A DNA stretch of 64,000 nt, from positions 434,001 through 498,000 of the forward strand of contig JADJCK010000005.1 in NCBI GenBank assembly GCA_016703265.1. The letters run 5' to 3'. The translations under genes were made by a program, and so were the position numbers. Positions 20,101 to 30,034 of this stretch are shown here, one piece after another. The stretch comes from a bacterium (GTDB taxonomy: Bacteria; Krumholzibacteriota; Krumholzibacteriia; LZORAL124-64-63). The notes under the pieces are model-generated. The model worked only from the letters and a program-made list of their open reading frames with translations. It had not been told where the DNA came from and ran no database searches. The number at the start of each line of letters is the position of its first letter. The stretch's first letter is position 1.

Positions 20101-21532
20101 GATCGACCGGACGCCGCCCGACTTCATCCCGTTGCTGGCAGCCGGTTGGTACGCACCGATCGTGCCGCGCGGCGCGTTTGACGGCACCGGGGGCTCGACG
20201 CCGGCGCCCGCATCGCTGCCGGGCAACACGGCCTCGACGTTCCTGAACATGGCCGTGCGCAACAACAGCGTCGTCGACTCGCCGAACGGCCTTCCGGGCC
20301 ACGTCTATGTCGACGGCAGCTTCTATTCGTGGGTGTCCTGGGGCGCGTTCCCGGCCCTTTACAACGCGACCTTCAACTGGGGCTACGCGCATTGGTTCAC
20401 GGGCGGCCGGCACACGCTGGCCTGGAAGCTCGACGCCGACAATGCGATCGAGGAGATGTACGAGGACAACAATGACTGGTCCGAGCAGTGGGTCTGGTCG
20501 CCGCTCGACCTGGTGAACTTCTCGCCCGTCCTGCGGGGCATGCCCAGCAACCCGTACGGCGGCTGGACCGAGCTGAGCACGGGCGAGATCTTCTATCCGA
20601 ACTGCGATGGCCTGCGGATGCCGAACAGCGGCGGCTACTGGCGCGCCGTGGCGGTCATGCCCGGGGCCGACAGCGACGTCGACGTGCGCCTGCACCAGCC
20701 GAGCGCAGGGGCGAAGGACGGCTTCGCGTCGAACCTCGCCGGTTCGTTCTGGGGCGGCGACACGTCCGACTATGTGCTGGTCAACTTCAACCTGACCGGC
20801 TACCAGTCCTACGATGCCGGCGTCGTGAATTTTACCGGCTACAACAACTACACCGCCGAGTCGACCGCTTCGGGCGGCTGGATCAGCTACCCGAACGGGA
20901 TCTACGGTCCGTACAGCATGGCGGCTGACCGGATCGTCGACCTGCATGAAGTCTACCTGCCGGCGGGTCAGACGGGCATCCACCTGATGAACCTGACGGG
21001 CGACGTGGACTGGGGTGTGACGCTCCATGGCAGCACGAGCATCTACCAGGGCAAGTCGAACTACGTGGCGATCAGCTACTCCTCCGGCGGCGCGGGCGGC
21101 AACGAGCTCATCGTGGCCGATGTGCCCACCGAAGGCTACTACTGCATCGCCGTCTGGAAGACCCGGTCGGCCGAACTGGCGAAGGCCGGCTCCTACAACC
21201 TGCTGATCAAGCCCATGTGGGCCAGCGGGGTGGAGGACAATGTGCCGACCGTGGCGTCGACGCAGCTGGTCGACATCACCCCGAACCCGTTCAACCCGCA
21301 GACGAAGATCACCTACGACCTGGCGCGCGACGGCCGGGTGCAGCTGGAGATCTACGACCTGCAGGGTCACCTGGTGCGGACCCTGGTCGACGGCGCGCGC
21401 GGCATCGGCCGCCACGTCGAGACCTGGAACGGCGCCGATGACGCGGGGGGCAAGGTGGCCAGCGGGCTTTACATGGCCCGATTGACCGCCGGTGGTGTGA
21501 CGCAGATGATGAAGATGACTCTTCTGAAGTAG
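17150..21532 (+). CDS. Large exported HEXXH metallopeptidase-like protein with CARDB repeats and FlgD-like C-terminus, cassette 1
   Basis: The protein has 1460 residues and a signal peptide ('MRKLLCLLLVATALLGVGGA'). An N-terminal Ig-like part leads to 'GRNIRVRGRFVYVR' (~170) and a beta-rich segment ending near 'DIYVRFETTNSKV'. A zinc-peptidase motif follows: 'HEYGHHW' (348-354) and, 41 residues on, Glu393 in 'TEGFPDW'; between them is a Cys-rich loop ('CNGICDGDDGCGHCIWC', ~367-383). Next come a fibronectin-III-like domain ('AVTGLYSPSHSTSGDS'), two CARDB-like domains ('NESDNGWAHQWVWSP', 'EDNNDWSEQWVWSP') each followed by a beta domain, and the FlgD-like terminus ('DITPNPFNPQTKITYDL' to 'KMTLLK'). 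Two His plus a distant Glu resembles gluzincin peptidases, but substrate and activity are unknown. It is followed by a strong terminator. Confidence 0.85.
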   Translation: MRKLLCLLLVATALLGVGGARADVGPPVHVSILGEPRAAEPGVPFKGQLQITTDQPLLLSDLMFTEQGAWDQLSLAAGPQLSVDKARPTVVDFEVVTSDPSQLLELTFAVDGFTVTRSFDLSPATIAFIRGPNPVEKVRDDDAPEPVGDTMVRPGPTPSRDGLAPQDPAKGRNIRVRGRFVYVRSDGWTIGADAMTVRVYDNDSPFGSAELAAVATDAQGYYDVTFWWGDDFFDPQPDIYVRFETTNSKVQTESPAFLSGPYARDTATTNDYTGTDLNYGTLQPADINQHPAVHVHTNLVRTWRWWTVYGYDTPFVRGNWPNGTAGAFYNGEIYFSTGEQWNENVATHEYGHHWVELYALSPAPAYCNGICDGDDGCGHCIWCAETTNISFTEGFPDWMGDVIPASWGATYGRAAMAIYDMENLYTCGAGYADPTMTEGFLGAVVRDIGDGTNDNHAAYPETDELSLGWSQVIATVDLDHPTTATAFLSAFKNRYPGYKEGLWATAKNCNYELDAANPPAVTGLYSPSHSTSGDSADPTIDFAWTRANDDCSGVEGYGITIAGGIGLPSAVLDIGDVTSYSTSALPPGTYYFSIRTLDRSGKWSSTYNWSGPYVIRAPVPANLAPYLFAGWSHQSVPRGTSDATFGSVPEPTTLTGASATTWWNVGLWNAGESSTVSGFEIRAYLDNEWHWWAWSGALNSGQGQFGVNLGPLTVRGGRHTFETRQDATDLVAETNESDNGWAHQWVWSPLALTPNVAIQRSAPPLPTAGWASVTDGSALYSNSDGLRMTGSSWWDVTVLRPLTATVDHDLYLHSPSTGATNGFATALAASYGGSGGIDAVVVNHNTQGYGTSYDVGVVNYDGEMSNYEVVHVTNSNIAYGDSITTPFDANQMLRIWEFYVSAENVGPVSITVDTDPLGGPIYAQWLDRNFSTGSLYTYSGWAGSNAAGRARMDLNIAEAGYHALLVYRQPDWSKGTGAINVTIEIDRTPPDFIPLLAAGWYAPIVPRGAFDGTGGSTPAPASLPGNTASTFLNMAVRNNSVVDSPNGLPGHVYVDGSFYSWVSWGAFPALYNATFNWGYAHWFTGGRHTLAWKLDADNAIEEMYEDNNDWSEQWVWSPLDLVNFSPVLRGMPSNPYGGWTELSTGEIFYPNCDGLRMPNSGGYWRAVAVMPGADSDVDVRLHQPSAGAKDGFASNLAGSFWGGDTSDYVLVNFNLTGYQSYDAGVVNFTGYNNYTAESTASGGWISYPNGIYGPYSMAADRIVDLHEVYLPAGQTGIHLMNLTGDVDWGVTLHGSTSIYQGKSNYVAISYSSGGAGGNELIVADVPTEGYYCIAVWKTRSAELAKAGSYNLLIKPMWASGVEDNVPTVASTQLVDITPNPFNPQTKITYDLARDGRVQLEIYDLQGHLVRTLVDGARGIGRHVETWNGADDAGGKVASGLYMARLTAGGVTQMMKMTLLK

Positions 21533-21559
21533 GTCGCGGCCCCCCGCCGTGATCGAAAA

Positions 21560-21603
21560 GGGACGGCCGCCGGGCAGGGGGACTGCCGGCGGCCGTTCCG
21601 TTT
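21560..21603 (+). terminator. Intrinsic-type terminator of cassette 1
   Basis: ACGGCCGCCGG and CCGGCGGCCGT pair perfectly over 11 bp, and the stem extends through GCAG/CTGC around a short G-rich loop, followed by a short TTT. It begins 27 bases after the metallopeptidase-like gene. Confidence 0.7.
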
Positions 21604-21639
21604 GTGGGCCGGTGAGCCTGATTCAGGACACATTGTCGG

Positions 21640-22503
21640 TCAGGACACAGAGTCGATCAGGGCGCGGAAGTAGCCGGGCATCTCGTGGCGCGGGTACCAG
21701 GCCAGCGCCACTTCCTGGTCCAGCCAGCGCTTCGGGGAGAGGTTCACGAGCCGGCCGGCGGCCAGCCACGGGGCCGCGAACTCGGCGTCGAGCACCGTGT
21801 AGCCCAGCCCGGCGGCGACCAGTTCGGCCAGCGCGTCCGGATTGTTGACCAGGTGGCGCCGGCGGCGCGCGGCGCTCGACAGGCCGTGCTCGCGAAGGAA
21901 GGCGAGCGTGGCGTCGTCGCCCTCGTTGTAGTCGATGATGCGCTCGGCGGCGACCACCTCGCGCAGCTTGCGGCCGCGCCAGGCGCCCGTTCCCACCAGC
22001 ACCTGCCGGCTCGGGCGCAGCGGCTTCGCGTCCAGTTCCACCACCACGTCGTCGCGCGGCAGCACCGCGAGTTGCGCCTGCCCGGTCTTGAGGGCGGCCA
22101 GGCCGGCGTCGTGGTCATCCAGCTCGAAATTCAGGGCCACCCCCGGGTGGCTGGCCAGTACCGCCGTCATGCCGGGGATGACGCGGCTGCGCATGAGGCT
22201 GGAGGGACCGGTGATGGTCACGCGTACGCCGGCCGCCGGATCGGCCCGGCGCACCAGGGCCAGCAGCTCGCCTTCGAGGTCGCCCGCGCGCTGGGCGTAC
22301 CGGACCAGGGCCTCGCCCTCGGCCGTGGGCCGCATGCCGCGACGCGAGCGCACGAACAGCGTGCAGCCCAGTTCCCGCTCCAGCACGCGGATCCGCTGCG
22401 TGACGCCCGTCTGGCTCAAGCCGATCTCGCGCGCGGCGCCGTGCACGGTGCCGTGGCGGATGATGGCCATGAAGGCCTCGAGTCCCGGTGGAAGTAAACT
22501 CAT
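21640..22503 (-). CDS. LysR-family transcriptional regulator (ArgP/LysG-like)
   Basis: This 287-residue regulator has an N-terminal winged helix-turn-helix (~8-66: 'LEAFMAIIRHGTVHGAAREI', 'TQRIRVLERELG') and a periplasmic-binding-protein-like effector domain (~90-285). The overall sequence resembles the ArgP/LysG type that senses basic amino acids. Divergent placement 92 bases from argG supports a role in arginine synthesis; the effector is not proven. A 17-bp palindrome at its own start codon suggests autoregulation. No clear ribosome site precedes the ATG, so translation may be weak or leaderless. Confidence 0.85.
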   Translation of the reverse strand: MSLLPPGLEAFMAIIRHGTVHGAAREIGLSQTGVTQRIRVLERELGCTLFVRSRRGMRPTAEGEALVRYAQRAGDLEGELLALVRRADPAAGVRVTITGPSSLMRSRVIPGMTAVLASHPGVALNFELDDHDAGLAALKTGQAQLAVLPRDDVVVELDAKPLRPSRQVLVGTGAWRGRKLREVVAAERIIDYNEGDDATLAFLREHGLSSAARRRRHLVNNPDALAELVAAGLGYTVLDAEFAAPWLAAGRLVNLSPKRWLDQEVALAWYPRHEMPGYFRALIDSVS

Positions 22504-22519
22504 TATTTATGATCAATAA
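22503..22519. promoter_or_regulatory. Putative LysR-type operator between regulator and argG
   Basis: TTAT (22503-22506) and ATAA (22516-22519) flank TTATGATCA, giving a T-N11-A type interrupted palindrome as expected for LysR regulators. It overlaps the first base of the regulator gene. A -10-like TATGTT lies at 22558-22563 for argG, without a good -35, as is usual for activator-dependent promoters. Confidence 0.45.
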
Positions 22520-22595
22520 CTGAAATCATTCCATCAGGCAAATCAAAAGACGACGCCTATGTTGGCGCCGCACATCCAACCGGCAGGAGCAGGCG

Positions 22596-23906
22596 ATGGC
22601 CCCCAGGGCATTGAACGACAACGGGAAGAAGAAGGTCGTGCTGGCCTACAGCGGCGGCCTGGACACCTCGGTCATCCTGGTCTGGCTCATCGAGCAGGGC
22701 TGGGAGGTCATCGCCTACATCGCCGACGTGGGGCAGGACGAGGACCTGGCGGCGGCCAGGGCCAAGGCGCTCGCCCTCGGCGCGGCCAAGGTCTACGTCG
22801 AGGACCTGAAGGAAGAGCTGGTCGCCGACTACATCTTCCCGATGATCAGCGCCAACGCGGTCTACGAGGGGCGCTACCTGCTGGGGACGGCCGTCGCCCG
22901 CCCGTTGATCGCCAAGCGGCAGGTCGAGATCGCGCAGCGCGAGGGCGCCGAGTGGGTCTCGCACGGGGCCACCGGCAAGGGCAACGACCAGGTGCGGTTC
23001 GAGCTGGCGTACTACGCGCTGGCGCCCGAGATCAGGGTCTTCGCGCCCTGGAAGGACGCCGCCTTCCTGGCCGCATTCGCCGGTCGCACCGACCTCATCA
23101 ACTACGCGCAGAAGATGGGCATCGAGATCAAGTCGTCGCTGGCCAAGCCGTACAGCGAGGACGACAACCTGCTGCACATCAGCCATGAGGCGGGCATCCT
23201 CGAGGACCCGGGTGCCGCAGCGCCGGCCGAGGTCTATTCGCGCACCATCGCGCCCGAGCTGGCGCCCGACACGGCGGCCCTGCTGCGCATCGACTTCACC
23301 GACGGCCTGCCGACGCAAGTGACCAATCTCGACACGGGGCACGAGGTGGTCGGCGCCCTGCCGCTGTTCCTGTACCTGAACGAGATGGGTGCGGCGCACG
23401 GTGTCGGACGCGTGGACATGGTGGAGAACCGCTTCGTGGGCATGAAGTCGCGGGGCGTCTACGAAACCCCGGGCGGCACCATCCTGCTGGCGGCGCATCG
23501 GGACCTCGAAGGCCTGGCCATGGACCGCGAGGTGATGTGCCTGCGTGACATGCTGGCGGCCAAGCTCAGCGAGCTGATCTACAACGGGTTCTGGTTCAGC
23601 CCGGAGATGGACTTCCTGATGTCGGCCATCCACAAGAGCCAGGAGCTGATCGACGGCCAGGTCACCGTGAAGCTGTACAAGGGCGGCGTGTGGCCGCTGG
23701 CGCGCACCAGCCCCAGTTCGCTGTACGACCAGGAACTGTCGAGCATGGACCAGGGCGGAGGCTACGACCAGCTGGACGCCGCCGGCTTCATCCGCATCAA
23801 CGCCATCCGCCTGAAGGCGCATCACCGCATCTGCCGCAAGCGGGCCGCCGCCGCGGCACAGGTCGCCGCGGTCGTCTCGCCCGCGGCCGCGGCGGCCACC
23901 ACATGA
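22596..23906 (+). CDS. argG: Argininosuccinate synthase
   Basis: It joins citrulline and aspartate with ATP to form argininosuccinate, the penultimate step of arginine synthesis. The PP-loop 'AYSGGLDTSV' is at 17-26, with 'SHGATGKGNDQVRFEL' (~125) and 'GMKSRGVYETPGG' (~285) as in the family. At 436 residues it is longer than the usual ~400, because of an Ala/Val-rich tail ('AAAAAQVAAVVSPAAAAATT') with no known role. AGGAG precedes the start. Its stop overlaps the argH start (ATGA), so the two are coupled. Confidence 0.95.
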   Translation: MAPRALNDNGKKKVVLAYSGGLDTSVILVWLIEQGWEVIAYIADVGQDEDLAAARAKALALGAAKVYVEDLKEELVADYIFPMISANAVYEGRYLLGTAVARPLIAKRQVEIAQREGAEWVSHGATGKGNDQVRFELAYYALAPEIRVFAPWKDAAFLAAFAGRTDLINYAQKMGIEIKSSLAKPYSEDDNLLHISHEAGILEDPGAAAPAEVYSRTIAPELAPDTAALLRIDFTDGLPTQVTNLDTGHEVVGALPLFLYLNEMGAAHGVGRVDMVENRFVGMKSRGVYETPGGTILLAAHRDLEGLAMDREVMCLRDMLAAKLSELIYNGFWFSPEMDFLMSAIHKSQELIDGQVTVKLYKGGVWPLARTSPSSLYDQELSSMDQGGGYDQLDAAGFIRINAIRLKAHHRICRKRAAAAAQVAAVVSPAAAAATT

Positions 23907-25114
23907 GCACCCTGTGGACGCGGGCCGACGAGCCCGACCCCTGGCTGCAGGGGTTCCTGGCCGGCGACGACCATGTCCTGGATCGGCAGCTGTTGCCTTA
24001 CGACTGCCGCGCCTCGCTGGCCCATGCCCGCATGCTCGCGCGCATCGGCGTGCTCGATTCCGACGAGTTGCGCAGCCTAGAGACCGGGCTGGCGCAGATC
24101 GAGGCGGCCGCCGAAAGGGGCGGCTTTCCGATCACCGCTGCCGACGAGGACTGCCATACCGCCATCGAGAACCACCTGACGAAGGTGTGCGGCGAGGCCG
24201 GGCGGAAGATCCACACCGGGCGCTCGCGCAACGACCAGGTGCTGACCGCGCTGCGCCTGTGGGAGAAGGACCATGTCGACCAGTTGCTGGGCATGGTCGT
24301 GGCCTACGTCGACGCGCTGTACGCGATCCGCCAGGCGCAGGGACAGGTCCCGCTGCCGGGCTACACGCACATGCAGGCGGCAATGCCCACCACCGTCGAC
24401 GTCTGGCTGGGCAGCTACGCCGACGCCGCGCGCGACGACCACGAGTTGCTCTCGCTGGTTCGCCGCCTGGTCGACCGCTGCCCGCTCGGTACGGCGGCGG
24501 GTTTCGGCGTGCCGGTGCTCGATCTCGACCGCGAGGGCACGGCTGCCGAGCTCGGCTTCGCCGAAGTGCTCGCCAACCCGATGTACGCCCAGCTGAGCCG
24601 GGGGCGACTCGAGGCCCTGCTCCTGGCCGCCTGCAGCCAGGTCATGCTCGGCCTCAGCCGCCTGGCCAGCGACCTGCTGCTGTTTTCCACGCGCGAGTTC
24701 GGCCTGGTCGCGCTTCCGCCGGCGCTGTGCACCGGCAGCTCGCTCATGCCCCAGAAGCGCAATCCCGACGTGCTTGAGCTGGTGCGGGCGCGCTTCCATG
24801 TCGTGGCCGGCGAGGAGGCCAAGGTGCGCGCCATGACCGCCGGCCTCATCTCGGGCTACAACCGCGACGTGCAGCTGACCAAGGGCCCGCTGTTCGCGGG
24901 GGTGGCGGCCACCGTGGACAGCCTGCGGGCGATGGCCCTGGTGCTGGCCAACCTCCGCATCGACCCGGATCGCTGCGCCGCCGCGGTCACCGACGAGATG
25001 CGGGCCACCGAGCGCGCGCTCAAGCTGGTGGCCGAGGGCGTCCCGTTCCGCGATGCCTACCGGCGCATTGCCGCCGAGGAGGCGGCGCGGAACGGACAAA
25101 TCAACGGATCGTGA
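23903..25114 (+). CDS. argH: Argininosuccinate lyase
   Basis: It splits argininosuccinate into arginine and fumarate. The protein has 403 residues from the ATG that overlaps the argG stop. Family motifs are present: 'HTGRSRNDQVLTALRLW' (~108-124), 'PGYTHMQAAMPTT' (~152) and the signature 'GSSLMPQKRNPDVLELVRAR' (~280-300), which carries the catalytic Ser loop. Most ArgH proteins have about 440-470 residues; this one ends shortly after 'VAEGVPFRDAYRRIA', so the usual C-terminal helical part is reduced. All core residues are present and it is probably active. Its last 14 bases overlap the end of the convergent lipoprotein gene. Confidence 0.93.
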   Translation: MSTLWTRADEPDPWLQGFLAGDDHVLDRQLLPYDCRASLAHARMLARIGVLDSDELRSLETGLAQIEAAAERGGFPITAADEDCHTAIENHLTKVCGEAGRKIHTGRSRNDQVLTALRLWEKDHVDQLLGMVVAYVDALYAIRQAQGQVPLPGYTHMQAAMPTTVDVWLGSYADAARDDHELLSLVRRLVDRCPLGTAAGFGVPVLDLDREGTAAELGFAEVLANPMYAQLSRGRLEALLLAACSQVMLGLSRLASDLLLFSTREFGLVALPPALCTGSSLMPQKRNPDVLELVRARFHVVAGEEAKVRAMTAGLISGYNRDVQLTKGPLFAGVAATVDSLRAMALVLANLRIDPDRCAAAVTDEMRATERALKLVAEGVPFRDAYRRIAAEEAARNGQINGS

Positions 25115-26168
25115 ACACGTCGCTGACACTCGTGCAGTACGGGTCGGCCATGTCCACGATGCGGATGCGGAAGCGGTTGCGCGTTGCGCCCGCGTAACCG
25201 TAGTCGTCGGCCCGCCAGGCGAACATCGCGTTGGTGGGCACATCTTCGGCGATGAGCCCGCCCGGCACCGGCAGGGCACCGGTGAGCAGCATCAACCGCA
25301 CCCGGCGACTGCTGTTCTGCTGGAAGAATGACAGGTTCACCACCTGGCCCTCTTCGAAGACGGCCTCGGCCGGGAAGCCGAGGACCTGGCACGTGCAGAT
25401 GTCCACATCCCACATCTGGAAGGTCTCCGTGTATGCCTCGCAGTCGGGCATGACCGCATCGACGATCTTCAACGTGAACCAAGCATTGCTGCCGTAGTTG
25501 AAGCTGTCGACCGGGTCCCAGAGGTATTGGCCCGCGTCGGGCGTGGCGGTGGCGATGGTGCCGACGTACTCGGGGGGACCGCCGAGGTCGTCCTGCCACA
25601 GTTCGATGTTCAGGGCGCCGCTGGTGGTCGTACCCGACCATTCCAGCAGGAGCGGCTCCCCGGCCATGACGTTGTCGGGAAGATCCAGGGTCCAGGTGAG
25701 GCTGCAGCCCGAGTAGTCGTGGATCGCGAGCCCGGTCAGCTCGCCGACACAACCTGCTTCACCAATTGCGGACACGCGCAGGCCGAAGTCGTCGCCGCCG
25801 GGCTGGCCGGCCACGCCGGGCAACCAGTTGTAGTAGCCGTCGTTGGGGGTTTCTGCAGCCACGACCGCCACGGGCGAACCGCCCTTGAGCAGGTCGATCC
25901 GGACCAGCGCGGCTGCGCCCTGGTGCTCCCAGCGCAGGCTGACCGGACCATCGATGCCCACCAGCCACGACGTGATCCGGCCGGTGCTCACATTCGTGAT
26001 GGCGCAGGGAAGCGGCGCCGTGCTTCCGTCATCCTTCGGGCCGTCCTCCCCGCAACCCGTCATCAGGCCCAGCACGCCTGCCAGCGCCACCGGCCAAGCT
26101 CCTGCCGTCAACCGTTGCCGCATCCGCCCGACTGCGCTACGTCCGCGCATGTCGCCCATCGATTCCAT
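25101..26168 (-). CDS. Lipoprotein with Kre9/KNH-like Ig domains
   Basis: The protein has up to 355 residues with a lipobox 'LMTGC' (Cys39) after the hydrophobic 'AWPVALAGVLG', so it should be an outer- or inner-membrane lipoprotein. In-frame ATGs at residues 4, 7 and 16 are alternative starts; residue 16 would give a more normal signal length. Three beta-sandwich units follow. The patterns 'VSLRWEHQGAAALVRIDLLK', 'LLLEWSGTTTSGALNIELW' and 'RVRLMLLTGALPVPGG' fit Ser-Thr-rich Kre9/KNH-type domains of the form 'W...G....v.I.L...g'. A -10-like TATATT lies on the minus strand at 26206-26211. Function is unknown. Confidence 0.75.
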   Translation of the reverse strand: MESMGDMRGRSAVGRMRQRLTAGAWPVALAGVLGLMTGCGEDGPKDDGSTAPLPCAITNVSTGRITSWLVGIDGPVSLRWEHQGAAALVRIDLLKGGSPVAVVAAETPNDGYYNWLPGVAGQPGGDDFGLRVSAIGEAGCVGELTGLAIHDYSGCSLTWTLDLPDNVMAGEPLLLEWSGTTTSGALNIELWQDDLGGPPEYVGTIATATPDAGQYLWDPVDSFNYGSNAWFTLKIVDAVMPDCEAYTETFQMWDVDICTCQVLGFPAEAVFEEGQVVNLSFFQQNSSRRVRLMLLTGALPVPGGLIAEDVPTNAMFAWRADDYGYAGATRNRFRIRIVDMADPYCTSVSDVFTIR

Positions 26169-26259
26169 GCCCGATCCCGCCGCATGCCCCGCGAGTGATG
26201 CGGTGAATATACGGTGGCCGGTGCCGGGCGCGAAAGCGCGCGGCCGCAGGTCCCCGGCG

Positions 26260-26901
26260 TCAGTTCATCGTGAATCGGTAAGGCACCGCCATCCAGGCCT
26301 TGACCGGCATTTCCCGCTGCTTGCCGGGCGTGAACCGGCACAGCCGCGCCGCAGCCACGGCGGCGCGATCCAGTTGCGGGTGCGCACCCTTGACCACCAC
26401 CACCTCAAGCACCCGTCCGTCAACGCCCACCAGCACATGCACGAGCACCGTGCCTTCGAGCCGCGCCAGCCGGGCAATCTCCGGGTAGACCGGCTTGGCG
26501 AAGTGGACGAGCGCGGGTTTCGTCGAACTGGGGACGAACCCTTCGTCCCCCGTGGGAAACGAGATCGGCGCGACGGGATCGCCGTCGATCAGGAAGGGCG
26601 GGATCTCGATCGTATCGAGGGCACTGTCATCGTCACCCGGCTCGACTACCGGTGGCAGCGGCAGGGGCGGCGCGATGGGCGCCGGTTCGGTCAGGACCGG
26701 CGGCTCCTCGAGTTCGACGAGCGTGAGTTCGCTGCTCCGCAGCACGTAGGGCTGCGGCCGGTACTCGGGCGTGATGCGGATGATCAACGCCAGGATGGCG
26801 AACACCGCGACGGCGGCGCCGCGCAGGTTTCGGGGATAGCCCAGCTTGAATCGTTCGTTGGCCGACAGGCCGATGGTCGGTCGTCCGAAGGCGGCGTTCA
26901 T
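26260..26901 (-). CDS. TonB-like energy transducer
   Basis: I chose the ATG at 26901 (213 residues) because it places one transmembrane helix near the N-terminus ('AAVAVFAILALIIRI', ~29-43), as in TonB. A Pro/Glu-rich spacer follows ('EEPPVLTEPAPIAPPLPLPP') and then a C-terminal TonB fold ('YPEIARLARLEGTVLVHVLV', 'VVVKGAHPQLDRAAVAAARL'). It would span the periplasm to energise outer-membrane receptors. ExbB and ExbD are not in this window; the only TonB-dependent receptor seen is at 57549-59486. Confidence 0.85.
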   Translation of the reverse strand: MNAAFGRPTIGLSANERFKLGYPRNLRGAAVAVFAILALIIRITPEYRPQPYVLRSSELTLVELEEPPVLTEPAPIAPPLPLPPVVEPGDDDSALDTIEIPPFLIDGDPVAPISFPTGDEGFVPSSTKPALVHFAKPVYPEIARLARLEGTVLVHVLVGVDGRVLEVVVVKGAHPQLDRAAVAAARLCRFTPGKQREMPVKAWMAVPYRFTMN

Positions 26902-27009
26902 GGTCACCCCACGACGGGCGCAGAGCTGGGCCCGTTCTTCTGCCCTGCCGGGCGGGCGGCTTCGTGTGGGGTGTCGTGAGTCGTCGTGCCGGCTGCGATC
27001 CGGCTGCAT

Positions 27010-27039
27010 GAGGTACGGGAGCAGGCGCCGTGCTGTCAA
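27010..27039 (-). promoter_or_regulatory. Putative sigma70-type promoter for the tonB-like gene
   Basis: On the minus strand TTGACA (27034-27039) is followed after an 18-base spacer by TACCTC (27010-27015), ~110 bases before the ATG at 26901. The -35 is perfect and the -10 weak. Confidence 0.4.
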
Positions 27040-27056
27040 GCGGCGGCCCGGCGCGG

Positions 27057-28101
27057 TCAGGTGCGCGTGCCGGCCACCGTGAACTCGTCGCGGTTGTGGT
27101 GCAGCACGGCGATGACGGCGCCGCCGGCGTGGCGCGCCAGCGCGGATCCCGGCGCGCGGAGCTCGCGCAGCAGCGCCGGCGGGTCGGTGCGGCCGAACTT
27201 CAGGTTGACCACGAAGCGCCGGCACCAGCGTCCGGCCAGCCACGGCTCGACCACGCCGCGCAGCACATGGTGCGGTTCCTCGACCAGGTCGCAGAAGAGC
27301 CAGTCGCACACCTGACCCTCGCGCGGCCTGTAGGCGAAGGCGTCCTGGTGAAGGTGCTCGACCAGGGGATGGTCCAGCGCGCCGCCCTTGAGCGGCCCGT
27401 TGTCGACAGCGGTGACGCGGGCGCCGCGCTTGGCCGCGCTCCAGGTCCAGCCTCCGGGCGCGGCGCCCAGGTCGCAGACCGTCTGCCCCGGCTGCGGGGC
27501 GCTGCCGAGCAGCCCGTAGGCCTCTTCGACCTTGAGATAGGAGCGTGACGGCGCCTGGGCGTCGTCGGCCATGCGGCGCTGGCCGCCGAGCCAGGCTTCG
27601 CGCGCGACGAGGGCCCGGTCGAAGCCCGTGAAGACGACGAACAGCCCGCGCGCCGGGCCGCGTCCGACCGGGCGCTGCGGTGTGGCGAGCCGCGCCAGCC
27701 TGCCCAGCCGGCGCTTCAACTGTTCGGCGAACGCGCGCTCGACGGCCGCCGCGCGCCGCGCCAGCCCAGGCTCGTCGCCGGCGGCCGTGAACACGCACGG
27801 CCACGGGGCGGCAACGGCCTCGCCGCGCACGTTCTCGCCGAACCACTCGGCCAGGGTGGCGGCGTGGGCATTGACCGAGGCACCGCCCACTTCCACGGCG
27901 CCGCCCAGGTCGGCATCGGCGAAGGCCCAGCCGCCCGCGGGGCGGGCGTTGGCCGTCGAGCCTTCCCGTGTTGACACCAGCACCAGTCCCGAGCCGGCCA
28001 CCGTCGCGATCACGCCGCTGTCCTGCGCCTCGCGCGCCAGGTGCTCTTCGCTGCCCGGGCGACAGCAGAGGACGCGGCCTCGCGGTCCGTCCGTCGCGTC
28101 G

Positions 28102-28115
<14 letters not shown>
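27057..28115 (-). CDS. rlmM: 23S rRNA 2'-O-methyltransferase, RlmM-like
   Basis: This 352-residue protein has the RlmM/RrmJ methyltransferase fold. The conserved 'SRSYLKVEEA' (~192-201), SAM-binding 'DLGAAPGGWTWSA' (~217), 'VTAVDNGPL' (~234) and the K-D-K-E tetrad positions (Lys in 'SYLK', Asp in 'FCDL', Lys in 'NLKFG', Glu in 'RDEFTV') are all visible. The N-terminal ~170 residues correspond to the THUMP-like part of RlmM. In E. coli the enzyme methylates C2498 of 23S rRNA. Its start overlaps the end of the symporter gene by 14 bases, so it is read from the same transcript. Confidence 0.85.
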
Positions 28116-29835
<1,720 letters not shown>

Positions 29836-29937
29836 GGGCGGCTCCCTTCAGGCGGTCCGGAGGTCGTGAGGGGGCATCATGCCCGGGGGCGGGGTTCAGG
29901 GCAAGGGGGAGGTTGCGGCCCGGGGTCGCCCCGGTGC

Positions 29938-29966
29938 TTGCCCAGTCCGCTGCGCCGTCCTATCGT
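29938..29966 (+). promoter_or_regulatory. Putative sigma70-type promoter for the phosphatase gene
   Basis: TTGCCC (29938-29943), a 17-base spacer, TATCGT (29961-29966), followed by a ~60-base GC-rich leader. Confidence 0.4.
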
Positions 29967-30034
29967 GGGGCCCACGGCCCGATCCCGCGCGATGGAGCGC
30001 GCCCGCGGGCCCGGCCCCAGCCGGAGCGGAACGC

